Source: Gammaproteobacteria bacterium (lineage in GTDB: Bacteria > Pseudomonadota > Gammaproteobacteria > Pseudomonadales > Azotimanducaceae). Taken from it: a stretch of 64,000 nucleotides of DNA. The first letter of the stretch is position 1. Every line of letters begins with the position of its first letter. Below are positions 63,292 through 64,000 of this stretch, one piece after another. The position numbers were made by a program, and so were the translations under genes. The notes beneath the pieces are model-generated. The model saw only the letters and a program-made list of their open reading frames with translations. It ran no database searches and was not told the origin of the DNA. The stretch spans positions 1 to 64,000 of the forward strand of contig VXYL01000013.1 of assembly GCA_009846005.1 (NCBI GenBank). The letters are read 5' to 3'.

Positions 63292-64000
63292 GCGCGCCCG
63301 AGCCTTCGGCAAGGATTCTCGTCGTCGATGACGAGGCGCACCTGGCTGCCGGTATTCGCGAGAACCTCGTCGCGGAGGGTTACGTCGCCGAGATGGCCCA
63401 CAACGGGGTCGAGGGCCTTCGCGCGGCACGGGGCGCGTCGTACGACCTGATCGTCCTGGACGTAGCCATGCCGGAGATGGATGGGCTTGAAATGTGTCGT
63501 TGCCTACGCCGGGAAGGCATCGAAACGCCGGTGTTGTTCCTCACGGTTCGCGGTGCCCCGGAGGATCGCGTCGTCGGTCTCGAGGCGGGCGGCGACGACT
63601 ACCTGGTCAAACCCTTCCACTTGAAGGAACTGCTGCTCAGGATCGTCGCGATCCTGCGCCGCACCAAGTGGTACAACGAAACCACGGCCAGGCTGCGCTT
63701 CGGTGGCAACCAGATCGACTTTCGCACGTACCGGGCCGACGCCTGGGACGGATCGGAACATGCGCTCACCCACAAGGAGGCGATGATCCTGAAGCTCCTG
63801 GCCGAACGCGGAGACAGCGTCGTGGGACGGGAGGAGATCCTTGACCAGGTCTGGGGCTACGAGGTCTTTCCGTCCACGCGCACCATCGACAACTTCATCG
63901 TGCGACTACGTCGGCGCTTCGAACGCAACCCGGACGCGCCCGCCCACCTGCACACGGTTCGGGGTGTCGGCTACCGGTTCACAAGGGATCCGGAAACCAC
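63288..64000 (+). CDS. OmpR-family response regulator (3' end outside the window)
   Basis: The first 237 codons are present. The receiver domain (about 8-122) has the acidic pocket VVDDEAHL, phosphoacceptor Asp58 in VLDVAMPEMDGLEM, and Lys in DDYLVKPFHLKE. The winged-helix DNA-binding domain (about 135-232) has LTHKEAMILKLLAERGDSVV, TRTIDNFIVRLRRRFE and TVRGVGYRF. It is almost complete; only the last residues are missing. It forms the pair with the kinase just upstream. Confidence 0.95.
   Translation, partial: MSAPEPSARILVVDDEAHLAAGIRENLVAEGYVAEMAHNGVEGLRAARGASYDLIVLDVAMPEMDGLEMCRCLRREGIETPVLFLTVRGAPEDRVVGLEAGGDDYLVKPFHLKELLLRIVAILRRTKWYNETTARLRFGGNQIDFRTYRADAWDGSEHALTHKEAMILKLLAERGDSVVGREEILDQVWGYEVFPSTRTIDNFIVRLRRRFERNPDAPAHLHTVRGVGYRFTRDPET

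Overview
The window is GC-rich, densely coded bacterial chromosome. Gene content points to a Gammaproteobacterium: tail-specific protease, ComM, class IB SpeD, a yjfI-yjfJ-yjfK block, and glnK-amtB behind a sigma-54 promoter. I see no rRNA or tRNA gene, no phage, no IS element and no CRISPR array. The species cannot be named from the sequence. A hydroxyproline catabolic operon hints at a collagen-rich or animal-associated niche (for example marine invertebrate), but this is inference. Layout: 1-2.6 kb holds the start of an exported protein, a lone Rieske protein and glyA. 2.6-11.8 kb is a minus-strand cluster of eleven genes: speD, lipoprotein, DUF350 protein, membrane-fused SpeE, DUF2170 (YjfI), PspA/IM30 (YjfJ), DUF2491 (YjfK), a small putative DNA-binding protein, a potassium channel with an RCK domain, an ankyrin protein and a GyrI-like protein. 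It looks like a membrane-polyamine or envelope-stress island. 11.9-16.2 kb holds lepB, a small membrane protein, an FKBP lipoprotein and prc. 16.3-18.3 kb holds thrS without a TGS domain, preceded by a threonine-rich leader peptide and an intrinsic terminator: a likely transcription attenuator and the most striking regulatory element here. 18.6-20.6 kb holds a DUF4019 lipoprotein and a thiolase-like/DUF35 pair. 20.9-25 kb holds pmbA-tldD and a DUF4143 ATPase. 25-28.2 kb is a hydroxyproline operon (deaminase, epimerase, oxidase). 28.4-32.2 kb is yejBEF without yejA. 32.2-33.5 kb holds two paralogous lipoproteins and a DUF5362-like membrane protein. 33.5-38.6 kb holds acnA, hsp20 and ggt. 38.7-40.9 kb encodes a 720-residue exported protein with a long arginine-rich repeat tail. 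40.9-46.9 kb is an ABC envelope exporter (LolA-like protein, two FtsX permeases, ATPase, beta-barrel) divergent from a TetR regulator. 46.9-54.9 kb holds an acyl-CoA carboxylase pair, an Lrp regulator and a fused indolepyruvate ferredoxin oxidoreductase. 55-59.7 kb holds a cytochrome c, comM and a sigma-54/NtrC-type unit TorF-like porin, glnK, amtB. 59.8-64 kb holds a PhyH dioxygenase, hemA and an overlapping two-component system cut by the window end. Peptide uptake, gamma-glutamyl transfer, hydroxyproline oxidation, branched acyl-CoA carboxylation, aryl-pyruvate oxidation and ammonium sensing together suggest a cell living partly on peptides and amino acids. At about ten intergenic sites the same short palindromic repeat families recur, including inside two operons.
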